Both the position numbers and the translations under genes were made by a program. From a virus, in the IMG/VR virus record IMGVR_UViG_3300044796_000655, positions 1 to 37,221 of that record: a DNA stretch of 37,221 bases, one strand, 5' to 3'. The notes under the pieces were generated by a model, which saw only the letters and a program-made list of their open reading frames with translations, was not told where the DNA came from and did no database searches. Position 1 is the first letter of the stretch. Each line of letters starts with the position of its first letter. This document shows positions 19,735 to 27,380 of this stretch, piece by piece.

Positions 19735-22476
19735 GTGGCCGCAAAAACGAAGAGCATGGACGGGAAGGAACTGACGGCGTCGAACTTCGCCTATGTGGGC
19801 GACGCCAACGATCCGGCGACCTGGCATCTGCCCATTCCCGACGCGGCGCACCTGAAAGACGCGCTGGCGCGGTTCAATCAAACGGACCTCCCCGACGCGG
19901 CCAAGAAACGCGTGGCGAAGCGGCTGCTGGCGGCAGCGAAGAAGTTCGGAATCGACGCCAGCGGCTTCGCCAGCGAGCACGGCTTGAAGACTTCCGAGGC
20001 CGAGGATTACTCCTTCGAGGAGCTTCAGGACGCGTTGCAGCAGGCGCTGCAGGAGAAGTTCGGCCGCGATGAGCACGGCTATCGCCGCTACTGTCTCTGC
20101 GAAACGTTCCCGGATTATCTGATCGCGCAGGGGCCGGACGGCGAGCTCTACCAGATCGCGTACTCGGTTGGCGCGGACGAAGAAGACATCACGCTCGGAG
20201 ATCCCCAGGAAGTGGAGACGGCATACGTGCCCGTTGCGGAGGCCGCGCGCTTCCTGGCCAAGGAATCCGCCGCGCCCGAATTCACCGACGGATGGACGTG
20301 GCCTGTCGAAGTGATGAAAGCGGGCGAGGCCTTCGGCTCCGTGGAGGACGCCAACGGGAAGATGTTGCAGCTTGGCCATTATTTCCCCAGCGAATTCGTC
20401 GGCGAAGTGGCCAAAGCGGTGGAAGGCGCGCGCTTCGGTCGAAGACACCCGCTAAGTGAGGAAGAAGTAAACGACCCGGAGCGGACGGCCGGATGGTTCA
20501 CCGGCAGCGCGATGGCTGGCGATGCCGCGCGCGCGAAGCTGAACCTGCTGAAGAACGAGACGAACCTGCGCGAGAAGCTGCTGGCCGCGAGGGAAAGCGG
20601 CAAGCTGGACCTCTTCGGACTTTCGTTCCTGGGTTATATCTCGTTCAAGCCGGGAAAAATCGCTGGCAAGGACTACTTCGTCGCCCAGAGGCTGGCGAAG
20701 CTGGTCAGCGTGGATATGTGTAATTCGGCCGGCGCCGGCGGTTCGTTCCTGAATCCCCTGCGCGTGGCGGCCTCGAAACAAATTTTCGCGGAAATCGCGG
20801 CAATGCAGAGAGCGCAACGCAAAACGCGCGCGCCAGCCGCGGCCGCAACGCAAGCTTCACCGGGCGCGAGCCTGGGAAGGAACAGCGGCAGCCCGCAAGC
20901 TGCTAGCCACCAAAGGAGCGGACCTATGAAGGATCACATCCTGAAGGTGCTCGAAGCGCTACGCACGATTAACGCGGGACGCGCCGCAGAGCTCCAGAAG
21001 GAATTCGAAAACACGGCGGAGGAAAAGCATTCCGAATTCTTCGCCAAAGTCAGCGAGGCCGTCACGCAGGAAATGCCGGCGGCGCTGATCACCAATGCGG
21101 CCAACGCGAAGGCGGCGATGGAAGGGTTGACCAACGCGGCGAAAACCGCGCTGGATAACCAGAACCTCGAAGTGCTGGCCAAGACCAAGGAAGCCCTGGA
21201 CAACGCGAGGAAAGTCAATTTCACCTCGACGCTGGACCGCAAACTCACCGAATCGAAGTTGCCGGTCCCGGCGGCTTCGCTGGTGCGCGAGCGTTTCGCG
21301 GACCAGGTCGCGGAAGACAAGGACGTGGACGCGTACATCATGAAGACGCGCCAGGCCTTCGCCGCGTTCAGCAACGTGGGAACCATCGGCACCGGCGGCA
21401 CGATCGAAGTCGGGCGCAACAGCCTGGACAAGATCCAACTCGCCTCCGACGCCATGCTGGGCGTGAAGGAAGCGCTCAAGGACAGGAACGTGAAGCCCTT
21501 CCGCGGGCTGCGCGAGATGTATCGTTACTGCACTGGTGACGAGGAAGTGCACCTCGACGGCCGCGGCTTCTACCGCGTTTCCGAAGCCATCGCCTCCTCG
21601 GACTTCCCGCAGATCCTGCTCAGCTCGCTGACCAAGAAGCTGCTCCAGGATTACGCGGAATTCCAGATCGTTCCCGGCCTGGAAAAGCTCTACACCACTT
21701 CGATCCTCGGCGATTACAAGCCGCAAGACCGCGTGCGCATGGGCTATCTGGGCGATTTGCCGACGGTGACCGAAGCCGCGGCTTACGTCGAGCTGACGAA
21801 GCCCACGGACGAGAAGATCACCTATTCGATCCTGAAGAAGGGCGGATTGCTAACCATCTCGGAAGAGACGATCCGCAACGATGACCTGGGCAAAATCGCG
21901 CAGTTCCCGAACCGCCTGGCTCGCGCCGCGCGGCACACCCTGGCGACGTTCGTCACGGCGTTCTTCATCACCCCGCCGGCCTATGATCCCGACACCATCG
22001 CGTGGATGCACGCTTCGCATGCCAACCTGGGCAGTACGGCGCTTTCCGCGGCCGAGTTGGACGCCCGCGCGATCCTGCTGGCCAAGCAATCGGAGAAGGA
22101 CAGCACCAACCGGCTGGGCTTGACGCTCGACTGGATCATGATCCCGGTCGATCTGAAGCCCACGGCCCAGATGATCAACCGCAACATGACAGGCACGAAC
22201 AGTTGGGTCGACAAGTTCGGCGAAAACGAAGAGAACATCATCGTCAACCCGCTGCTGACCGACGTGAACGACTGGTACGGCGGGACCCTCCCGAATAACG
22301 CGCCGTTCCTGGAAATCGGCTTCCTGGACGGCTACCAGACGCCGCAGCTCTTCATCGCCAACCTGCCCACGCAGGGCACGCAATTCACCAACGACCAGCT
22401 CCAATACAAGGCGAAGTTCGTCTTCGGCGGAAAGCCGATCGATTATCGCGGCGTGTTCAAGGAAGTGGTCGCCTAA
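19735..22476 (+). CDS. Prohead protease-scaffold-major capsid fusion protein
   Basis: This is a single 913-residue frame from GTG 19735 (AAAGGAG upstream). Residues 15-75 (FAYVGDANDPATWHLPI ... RFNQT ... AAAKKFGI) are a short domain often seen in phage proteases. Residues 180-345 look like an HK97/Mu-type prohead protease: RRHP with likely catalytic His 238, GLSF with likely Ser 297, and the closing KLVSVDMCNSAGAGGSFL block. A low-complexity linker (358-397) leads without a stop into ATG 20926 (residue 398). The remainder is a helical scaffold-like stretch (400-510) and an HK97-fold-length capsid part. An intact protease and capsid normally occupy separate genes; self-cleavage at the linker is a likely outcome. 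Confidence 0.7.
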   Translation: MAAKTKSMDGKELTASNFAYVGDANDPATWHLPIPDAAHLKDALARFNQTDLPDAAKKRVAKRLLAAAKKFGIDASGFASEHGLKTSEAEDYSFEELQDALQQALQEKFGRDEHGYRRYCLCETFPDYLIAQGPDGELYQIAYSVGADEEDITLGDPQEVETAYVPVAEAARFLAKESAAPEFTDGWTWPVEVMKAGEAFGSVEDANGKMLQLGHYFPSEFVGEVAKAVEGARFGRRHPLSEEEVNDPERTAGWFTGSAMAGDAARAKLNLLKNETNLREKLLAARESGKLDLFGLSFLGYISFKPGKIAGKDYFVAQRLAKLVSVDMCNSAGAGGSFLNPLRVAASKQIFAEIAAMQRAQRKTRAPAAAATQASPGASLGRNSGSPQAASHQRSGPMKDHILKVLEALRTINAGRAAELQKEFENTAEEKHSEFFAKVSEAVTQEMPAALITNAANAKAAMEGLTNAAKTALDNQNLEVLAKTKEALDNARKVNFTSTLDRKLTESKLPVPAASLVRERFADQVAEDKDVDAYIMKTRQAFAAFSNVGTIGTGGTIEVGRNSLDKIQLASDAMLGVKEALKDRNVKPFRGLREMYRYCTGDEEVHLDGRGFYRVSEAIASSDFPQILLSSLTKKLLQDYAEFQIVPGLEKLYTTSILGDYKPQDRVRMGYLGDLPTVTEAAAYVELTKPTDEKITYSILKKGGLLTISEETIRNDDLGKIAQFPNRLARAARHTLATFVTAFFITPPAYDPDTIAWMHASHANLGSTALSAAELDARAILLAKQSEKDSTNRLGLTLDWIMIPVDLKPTAQMINRNMTGTNSWVDKFGENEENIIVNPLLTDVNDWYGGTLPNNAPFLEIGFLDGYQTPQLFIANLPTQGTQFTNDQLQYKAKFVFGGKPIDYRGVFKEVVA
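20912..20928 (+). promoter_or_regulatory. Internal ribosome binding site and start of capsid part
   Basis: AAAGGAG (20912-20918), seven bases, then ATG 20926. This is a textbook site inside the fused frame and in phase with it, so the scaffold-capsid part can be translated on its own at high level. Confidence 0.75.
20926..22476 (+). CDS. Major capsid protein with N-terminal scaffold (internal start product)
   Basis: This 516-residue product of internal ATG 20926 lies in frame with the longer protease fusion. Its first 110 residues are helical and Ala/Glu/Lys-rich (scaffold or delta domain, removed in many HK97-type heads). Next comes a capsid-like body: FRGLREMYRYCTGDEEV, PTVTEAAAYVELTKPTDEKITYSILKKGGLLTISEETIRND, then RLARAARHTLATFVTAFF and an acidic C-terminus with NAPFLEIGFLDGYQTPQLF. 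It is by far the best candidate for the main shell protein from its position after the protease and before the connector genes. High-level independent synthesis is expected because hundreds of copies are needed against few protease copies. Confidence 0.75.
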   Translation: MKDHILKVLEALRTINAGRAAELQKEFENTAEEKHSEFFAKVSEAVTQEMPAALITNAANAKAAMEGLTNAAKTALDNQNLEVLAKTKEALDNARKVNFTSTLDRKLTESKLPVPAASLVRERFADQVAEDKDVDAYIMKTRQAFAAFSNVGTIGTGGTIEVGRNSLDKIQLASDAMLGVKEALKDRNVKPFRGLREMYRYCTGDEEVHLDGRGFYRVSEAIASSDFPQILLSSLTKKLLQDYAEFQIVPGLEKLYTTSILGDYKPQDRVRMGYLGDLPTVTEAAAYVELTKPTDEKITYSILKKGGLLTISEETIRNDDLGKIAQFPNRLARAARHTLATFVTAFFITPPAYDPDTIAWMHASHANLGSTALSAAELDARAILLAKQSEKDSTNRLGLTLDWIMIPVDLKPTAQMINRNMTGTNSWVDKFGENEENIIVNPLLTDVNDWYGGTLPNNAPFLEIGFLDGYQTPQLFIANLPTQGTQFTNDQLQYKAKFVFGGKPIDYRGVFKEVVA

Positions 22477-22521
22477 TCATAGGCAAAAGCCTGGCGATTC
22501 GAACGAGTGAATGATTCCGGC

Positions 22522-22546
22522 GCGGGCCGGTGAAGAACCGGCCCGC
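22522..22546 (+). other. GC-rich hairpin after the capsid gene
   Basis: GCGGGCCGGT (22522-22531), loop GAAGA, ACCGGCCCGC (22537-22546): a perfect 10-bp stem in the 97-base gap after the capsid gene. It lacks a U-run, so it is more likely a mRNA 3'-stabilising or pausing structure than a terminator. Confidence 0.6.
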
Positions 22547-22573
22547 AGCCGCAAAGTTGGAAGGAGAAATCGC

Positions 22574-23041
22574 ATGTCTCAGTTTGGGCAAGAAGTAAAG
22601 CCTCCTCGCGTGGGCTTGCAGTTGACTCGCGCGCATACCATCACCCTGCACAAGGCCGGCAACACTTCGGTCGCGAACGACGTGGCGGGGCACGAGTTTC
22701 AGCGCCGCGGGCGCATCGTCGAGGTGGAAACCTACCTTGGCAACATCGGCGCGGTTTCCGGAGCGACGCAGGTGGACGGCAAGCTGAATGGCACGTCGAT
22801 CTTCTCGACGGTGCCCAGCATCGCCTACAACGCCGCAACGAAGCGCCGGCGCGACGCCGCCTCCGCATGCATTCTGCCGACGGGCGGGGCGGGCAGCGGC
22901 GTGATGACGCCGGTTTCCGGCGAGCCTACGGGCGTGCGCGTGCAGCCCGGCGATTACTACCGCGTGGACGTGTTGGCGGTGGCGGGAACGGTCGGAACCG
23001 ACCTTTCGGTGTACCTCCACGTCGTTTTCGAAGACGTGTAA
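22574..23041 (+). CDS. Putative capsid decoration protein
   Basis: This 155-residue protein starts at ATG 22574 behind AAGGAGAAAT. It is beta-rich: ITLHKAGNTSVANDVAGHEF, GRIVEVETYLGNIG, TSIFSTVPSIAYNAAT, GVRVQPGDYYRVDVLAVAG, LSVYLHVVFEDV. Strand pairing and the YYRVDVLAVAG core resemble small trimeric beta proteins of phage surfaces. Position right after the major capsid gene is the usual place for a decoration or head-fibre protein. No motif proves it. It is separated from the capsid gene by the hairpin, and may be expressed from its own strong ribosome site. Confidence 0.5.
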   Translation: MSQFGQEVKPPRVGLQLTRAHTITLHKAGNTSVANDVAGHEFQRRGRIVEVETYLGNIGAVSGATQVDGKLNGTSIFSTVPSIAYNAATKRRRDAASACILPTGGAGSGVMTPVSGEPTGVRVQPGDYYRVDVLAVAGTVGTDLSVYLHVVFEDV

Positions 23042-23053
23042 CACAAAGCTGCG

Positions 23054-23767
23054 ATGACGCACACGATCGACCAGTTCCAGAATCAGCGTGACATCGTCCT
23101 CCAGGACGCGGCGATGAAACTCGCCACGGGGGACCGCGACGCGCTGCTGCAGCAGGCCATCGTGCAACGCTACTCGAAGGATCGCTCGCGGGAAATCGTG
23201 ACGGACATGCCGGGGCTCGGCACATCGTTCGTCAATATGCCCGCGAGCACTCCCGATTCTTTCGAGGACGGATTTTCGATCATCAAGAGCGTCGAATATC
23301 CCATCGGGCAAGTTCCTTTGAGCCTCGTGCTGGAAGAGAACTGGCAAATTTATCGCGCGCCTGCACCGACGGGCCTGCAAGTGCTGTTTATCGCCAATCA
23401 GCCCATGACGTCGGAGGTAGTGCGCTTCACCTGGACGGCGCGGCACAAGCCCGACGGCTCGACCGTGCCGGACGTGGATTTCGAGGCGGTGTGCGATTAC
23501 GCGGCCGGCCTGTCTTTCGCGGCGCTCGCCGCGATCTACACGCAGACTGGCGATGCCACGATCATGGCGGACAGCGTGAACTACCGCACCAAGGGCCAGG
23601 AGTACGCGGGGCTGGCGAAGGCGGCCGCCAAACGCTATTTCGATCACGTTGGCGTGGCGGCGGACGACAAAGCCGCGCAAGCGGGCCCGGCGATCGCCAC
23701 GGGCAGCATGCACGAACTTTTGGGAATGGGGCTGGACCGGCTGACGCACCGCAAGGCGTCGAGATGA
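23054..23767 (+). CDS. Putative head-tail connector/adaptor protein
   Basis: This 237-residue protein has a mixed fold: an N-terminal helix and tail (QRDIVLQDAAMKLATGDRDALLQQAIVQRYSKD), a beta part (VEYPIGQVPLSLVLEENWQIYR ... VLFIANQPMTSEVVRFTWTARH) and a C-terminal helical part (FEAVCDYAAGLSFAALAAIYTQ ... QEYAGLAKAAAKRYFDHVGV). The C-terminal helices resemble the L-x-x-R/K-Y-x-x-H connector type that follows the capsid gene in many Mu-like siphoviruses. Gene position (after decoration, before the gp10-like protein) suits a neck protein. The family is not firmly recognised. Confidence 0.5.
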   Translation: MTHTIDQFQNQRDIVLQDAAMKLATGDRDALLQQAIVQRYSKDRSREIVTDMPGLGTSFVNMPASTPDSFEDGFSIIKSVEYPIGQVPLSLVLEENWQIYRAPAPTGLQVLFIANQPMTSEVVRFTWTARHKPDGSTVPDVDFEAVCDYAAGLSFAALAAIYTQTGDATIMADSVNYRTKGQEYAGLAKAAAKRYFDHVGVAADDKAAQAGPAIATGSMHELLGMGLDRLTHRKASR

Positions 23768-23771
23768 CGGC

Positions 23772-24299
23772 GTGAGCGTGAGGATCACAATCCGGGGACT
23801 GGACACGGCGACCGCGCAGGTGCAAGCCGCGGTGCGCACCGGCGTTTCGAACGGCCTTGCGGTTGCCGGCGCGCGCGGTGAATTCCTGGTGAAGCAAAAC
23901 ATCACGCATCCCTATAGCGGCCGGCCGCCCGCGGTTTCCACGGGGATCCTGGCGAACGCGATCTCTTTCAAAATCGCGCGGGAAGTTGGAATCTCGCGCG
24001 TTGTGGTGTTCGCCATGCCGCCCGCTGACGTCTATGTGGATCCCGTGGAATACGGCAGCCGGCCGCACTTTCCTCCGGTGAGCGCGCTGCTGATGTGGGT
24101 TGAGCGCAAATTCCATCCGGGAACGGAAAAGGCCGCGCTGAAAATCGCCTGGGCCATCGCGGTGAGCATGTCGAAGCGCGGCATGAAACCTTTCCTGATG
24201 TTCGCGCGGGCGTTTGCCGTGCTGCAGACGGAGCTGCAGGGAATCTTTACGAACAGCATCGCGAGCGCGATCCAGGCCGCGGGATTGGCGAAAAAGTAG
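23772..24299 (+). CDS. HK97 gp10-like tail/neck completion protein
   Basis: This 175-residue protein starts at GTG 23772, four bases after the previous stop. The middle has VYVDPVEYGSRPHFPPVSALLMWVERKF, the V-E-(Y/F)-G-x-x-x-H-x-P-x-x-P/x-L block typical of HK97 gp10-type proteins, which act at head-tail joining or tail completion. The N-terminus (MSVRITIRGLDTATAQVQAAVRTGVSNGLAVAGARGEFLVKQN) gives the usual beta start and long helix. The C-terminal helix is Ala-rich. The family assignment is moderate to good. Confidence 0.65.
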   Translation: MSVRITIRGLDTATAQVQAAVRTGVSNGLAVAGARGEFLVKQNITHPYSGRPPAVSTGILANAISFKIAREVGISRVVVFAMPPADVYVDPVEYGSRPHFPPVSALLMWVERKFHPGTEKAALKIAWAIAVSMSKRGMKPFLMFARAFAVLQTELQGIFTNSIASAIQAAGLAKK

Positions 24300-24776
24300 A
24301 TGGCACTCATGGAAATCAAGGCGCGAATTCAGGCGATGGTCGCCGCGGCCGACCCCGCCGCCAAGGTGTGGCCGAGATTGCGATATCTCAACGCGGAATC
24401 GCAGGCCGATCAGTTGGCGGGCACGGACGGCACTCTGCACGTATGGTTTATTTGGCGCGAGGGCTCAGCTCTTGAGGATGAGGTTATCAATCAGAACTTC
24501 ACAGAACAGACGGACACGCTTGTAATCGAAGGCTTCTACGCGATGAACGATGCGAACAATTCAGACGGGGAGTTCGAATCGAACGTGGACGCTGTGCTCA
24601 AATCAATCAGCGATGACCGGCGCTGCGCACCGGGCGGCACGAAGCTGGGCGGTACCGTGATGTCCGCGAGAGCGCCGCAGCGCAGAAAAACCGATCTAGT
24701 TATGTATGGCCCGAGCCAAGTGCTCTGTCATCACACTGAGATCGCGATGACGGTGGTATCGAGAGATTTGCAGTGA
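24300..24776 (+). CDS. Putative tail terminator/neck protein
   Basis: This 158-residue protein has its ATG sharing the A of the preceding stop. Short helix (EIKARIQAMVAAADPAAKVWPRLRYLN), then strands (TLHVWFIWREG, TLVIEGFYAMND) and a helix (NSDGEFESNVDAVLKSISD), ending with two strands (LVMYGPSQVLCHHTEIAMTVVSRDLQ). This alpha/beta order (helix, beta sheet, helix, edge strands) is shared by tail terminator proteins such as lambda gpU-type. Position between the gp10-like protein and the tail tube genes fits exactly. Sequence alone does not prove it. Confidence 0.5.
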   Translation: MALMEIKARIQAMVAAADPAAKVWPRLRYLNAESQADQLAGTDGTLHVWFIWREGSALEDEVINQNFTEQTDTLVIEGFYAMNDANNSDGEFESNVDAVLKSISDDRRCAPGGTKLGGTVMSARAPQRRKTDLVMYGPSQVLCHHTEIAMTVVSRDLQ

Positions 24777-24786
24777 GGAGCCGCGC

Positions 24787-25008
24787 ATGAGCCAGGATGA
24801 TTTCGTTTCAGTGAGAGCGATAAGCGAGGGCGTCGTGTCGTTCGCCATGGGCGAGAAATACGGCCTGAAGCTGGCGCCCGGGGAGATCAGCGACAAGTGG
24901 ATGGACGGTTCGCCGATCACCCGCGCGGAGTTCGACGCCATTCTCGCGCCCAACGGGCCGTTCGAGATCGTGCCGCCCGCGGCGGCCGGAAGCGTTCCAA
25001 GCGTTTAG
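24787..25008 (+). CDS. Small protein upstream of the tail tube genes
   Basis: This 73-residue protein starts at ATG 24787 behind GAGGAGCCGCGC. It is compact: MSQDDFVSVRAISEGVVSFAMGEKYGLKLAPGEISDKWMDGSPITRAEFDAIL, then a Pro/Ala-rich tail. I recognise no family; it may be a small assembly or structural accessory of the tail. A degraded copy of its 3' end occurs between the two tail tube genes (26077-26143), which shows that this end was part of the duplicated unit. The stop is just before the ribosome site of the first tube gene. Confidence 0.5.
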   Translation: MSQDDFVSVRAISEGVVSFAMGEKYGLKLAPGEISDKWMDGSPITRAEFDAILAPNGPFEIVPPAAAGSVPSV

Positions 25009-26061
25009 GAGGAAATCGTGGGCATGCCGTCAAGGATGGAGGACAGGCTTTTAGTCCTGTCGAAACTGAAGCAGACCGCCTACGCGACGATATTAACTGA
25101 CGCCAACCTGATCGCGGGCAAACGCATCGCGGTCGAGGGCGCCGTCTTCGGCCAGCCGAGCATCAAGCGTTGGACCTCGCAACCGCTCGCCATGGTCGGC
25201 CACGACTTCGCGACCCAGGTGCAGGAAGTGGAACGCGATCTGACCGAATCGCTCAGCGTTCCGATGGACTCCTGGCTCGCCGCGTGGGTCTGCGCCTTCG
25301 GCATGGGCAGCGTCTCCTCCGCGCTGCTTTCCGGAACGGCCTACGCGCATACCATCAAGCCGATGGACCCGAACGCCGGCAAGGATTTGCCGGTGACGAC
25401 GATTTATACCGAGGCGGCGAACGTCGCGGGCCTGGCGCGACGGCTGCAATCCTGCTGCGTGAAGGATTTCACCCTGGAATTTCCGGCAAGTGCGCCGGGA
25501 AAAATCACCGCGAACTTCATCGGCTCCGGCCAAATCGTCACGGGCATTCTGGCCACGCCGCCTTCACTTCTGCCGTACAACGTGCTGATGTCCAACGACA
25601 TGCTTTTCAAATACGGCGCGCAGGCCGCGCCGACGGATATCTCCGCGCAAATCGTGCTGGGCAGCGTGAAGCTGACTTTCACCTGGGCGATGGACGACAA
25701 AAATTCGCGCGCTCCGGGCGGCGGACTGTATCGCTCGCGCGCGTGGCTCGATGCGCCCAGCATTACGCTTAGTTTCCAGCGCTGGGTGGACGATGCGAGT
25801 TCCACGCCCAACGACGACTGGCTGGCGGACACGATTCAGGAAGTGAACATAACCGTCAACGGCGCGCTGATCACCGGCGCCTACTACCACAGCATCAACA
25901 TTCGCGGCCTGGCGGTGGTTCCCACGGTGGTGAAGCTCGGCCAGGTGGGAAACAAGTCCATCTATGATTACACCATCCAGCCGGATCACTGGCTGAGGCA
26001 GGGTTCGGCCGACGTGCTGATCATCACCGTGCAGAACTTGGAGACGAGCTACCTGGTTTAG
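24943..26061 (+). repeat. Tandem duplication, unit 1
   Basis: This unit begins in the 3' end of the 73-residue gene and runs through the first tail tube gene. The second copy is 26077-27199. Offsets between matching landmarks are 1134-1135 bases. Confidence 0.8.
25018..26061 (+). CDS. Major tail tube protein, copy 1
   Basis: This 347-residue protein starts at GTG 25018 behind TAGGAGGAAATC. It is beta-rich and shares most positions (about 85 % by hand alignment) with the protein at 26153. It opens SRMEDRLLVLSKLKQT, has a central GKITANFIGSGQI and VLMSNDMLFKYGAQA, and an end with PTVVKLGQVGNKSIYDYTIQPDHWL. Its length, gene order (after neck proteins, before tape measure) and beta content fit a tail tube protein, which polymerises into hexameric rings. 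Why two tubes are kept is unknown. Confidence 0.7.
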   Translation: MGMPSRMEDRLLVLSKLKQTAYATILTDANLIAGKRIAVEGAVFGQPSIKRWTSQPLAMVGHDFATQVQEVERDLTESLSVPMDSWLAAWVCAFGMGSVSSALLSGTAYAHTIKPMDPNAGKDLPVTTIYTEAANVAGLARRLQSCCVKDFTLEFPASAPGKITANFIGSGQIVTGILATPPSLLPYNVLMSNDMLFKYGAQAAPTDISAQIVLGSVKLTFTWAMDDKNSRAPGGGLYRSRAWLDAPSITLSFQRWVDDASSTPNDDWLADTIQEVNITVNGALITGAYYHSINIRGLAVVPTVVKLGQVGNKSIYDYTIQPDHWLRQGSADVLIITVQNLETSYLV

Positions 26062-26076
26062 GAGGGCCCGGCTAGG

Positions 26077-26143
26077 CTCGCGCCCAAGGGGCCATTCGAA
26101 ATCGCCGCGTCCGGCAAGCGGAGAAACCGTTCCAAGCGTTTAG
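26077..26143 (+). pseudogene. Relic of the 3' end of the 73-residue gene
   Basis: CTCGCGCCCAAGGGGCCATT matches CTCGCGCCCAACGGGCCGTT inside the gene at 24787 (from 24943). After a diverged middle, both copies share CCAAGCGTTTAGGAGGAAATC. An indel shifts the relic's frame and no start codon is present, so it is non-coding debris that still carries the ribosome site of the second tube gene. Confidence 0.8.
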
Positions 26144-26152
26144 GAGGAAATC

Positions 26153-27199
26153 ATGAGCATCCCGTCAAGGATGGAAGACAGGCTTCTAGTCCTGTCCAAA
26201 CTGAAGCAGACGAACTACGCGACGATCCTTACGGAGGCGCAACTGCAAGGCGGAAAGCGCATCGCTGTGGAAGGCGCGGCTTTCGGGCAGCCGAGCATCA
26301 AGCGCTGGACCTCGCAGCCGCTGGCCATGGTCGGCCACGATTACGCGACGCAGGTGCAGCAAGTGGAACGCGATTTGACCGAAACGCTCACCGTTCCGAT
26401 GGACACCTGGCTGGCCGCTTGGGTGGCGGCTTTTGGAATGGGCAGCGTCTCCTCCGCAATCCTTGGAGCAGGTCCCGCGTATGCGCATACCATCAAGCCG
26501 ATGGCTCCGAACGCCGGAATGGACCTTCCGGTGACGACGATTTATACCGAGGCGGCGAACGTCGCCGGCCTCGCGCGGCGGTTGCAATCCTGCTGCGTGA
26601 AGGATTTCACGCTGGAGTTTCCCGCAAGCGCGCCGGGAAAAATTACCGCGAACTTCATCGGGTCCGGCCAGATCACCCCGGGCCTTCTGGCCACGCCGCC
26701 ATCGCTCGCGGCCTACAACGTGCTGATGTCCAACGACATGGTTTTCAAGTACGGCGCGCAGACCACGCCGGCGGACATCTCCGCGCAAATCGTGGTCGGC
26801 AGCGTGAAGCTGACCTTCAGTTGGGCGATGGATGACAAAAATTCGCGCGCGACGGGCGGCGGACTGTATCGCTCGCGCGCGTGGCTCGATGCGCCCAGCA
26901 TTACGCTTAGCTTCCAGCGTTGGGTGGATGACGCGGTTTCCGCGCCGGACGACGATTGGTTGGCGGACACGATTCAGGAAGTGCTCATCACCGTCCAGGG
27001 CGCGCTGATCGCCTCCACCTACTACCACAGCATCAGCATTCGCGGCCTGGCGGTGATTCCGACGGTGGTGAAGATGGGACAGGTGGGAAACAAGTCCATC
27101 TACGAATACACGATCCAGCCGGACCATTGGCTGAAGCAAGGCGCGGCCGACGTGCTGGTCATCGTCGTCCAGAACCTGGAAACGAATTATCTGGTTTAG
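26153..27199 (+). CDS. Major tail tube protein, copy 2
   Basis: This 348-residue protein starts at ATG 26153 behind the same TAGGAGGAAATC as copy 1. It differs from copy 1 at about 55 positions. Many changes are conservative (S/T, D/E, L/V/I), while the central KDFTLEFPASAPGKITANF block and the RSRAWLDAPSITLSFQRWVDDA block are unchanged. One residue is inserted in the SSAILGAGPAYAH loop. Silent and conservative changes indicate that both copies have been under purifying selection since an old duplication. Either both build the tube, or one has taken a specialised place (for example tube end or neck). Confidence 0.7.
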   Translation: MSIPSRMEDRLLVLSKLKQTNYATILTEAQLQGGKRIAVEGAAFGQPSIKRWTSQPLAMVGHDYATQVQQVERDLTETLTVPMDTWLAAWVAAFGMGSVSSAILGAGPAYAHTIKPMAPNAGMDLPVTTIYTEAANVAGLARRLQSCCVKDFTLEFPASAPGKITANFIGSGQITPGLLATPPSLAAYNVLMSNDMVFKYGAQTTPADISAQIVVGSVKLTFSWAMDDKNSRATGGGLYRSRAWLDAPSITLSFQRWVDDAVSAPDDDWLADTIQEVLITVQGALIASTYYHSISIRGLAVIPTVVKMGQVGNKSIYEYTIQPDHWLKQGAADVLVIVVQNLETNYLV

Positions 27200-27380
27200 T
27201 TGGAGCAGCATCCCGGAACGGGCGCTTCCTCAGCGCAAACAAGCTGGCCGGGACATTTTCAGGGCGCGGCCACTAGCCGTGGCCTGAAGAACTCAGGGCT
27301 TTGGAGCTTGAACCAAGTGGGCGCGGCAAAACCCAGCCGCCCCCGAGCCTGAGACACCCGAAACGTGAAAGAGGTGTCTC
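27200..27380 (+). promoter_or_regulatory. Structured leader between tail tube and chaperone genes
   Basis: This 181-base gap has three hairpins: GGCCAC/GTGGCC at 27268-27284; GGGCGCGGC/GCCGCCCC at 27319-27344 with one mismatch; and GAGACACC (27351-27358) with GGTGTCTC (27373-27380). The last stem ends immediately before ATG 27381, and the purine-rich GTGAAAGA sits in its loop. Lack of U-runs argues against simple terminators. It probably tunes expression of the downstream tail gene. Confidence 0.5.

Larger units (their letters stand above)
26077..27199 (+). repeat. Tandem duplication, unit 2
   Basis: This is the second copy of the unit at 24943-26061: relic gene end, ribosome site and tail tube gene. 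Confidence 0.8.
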
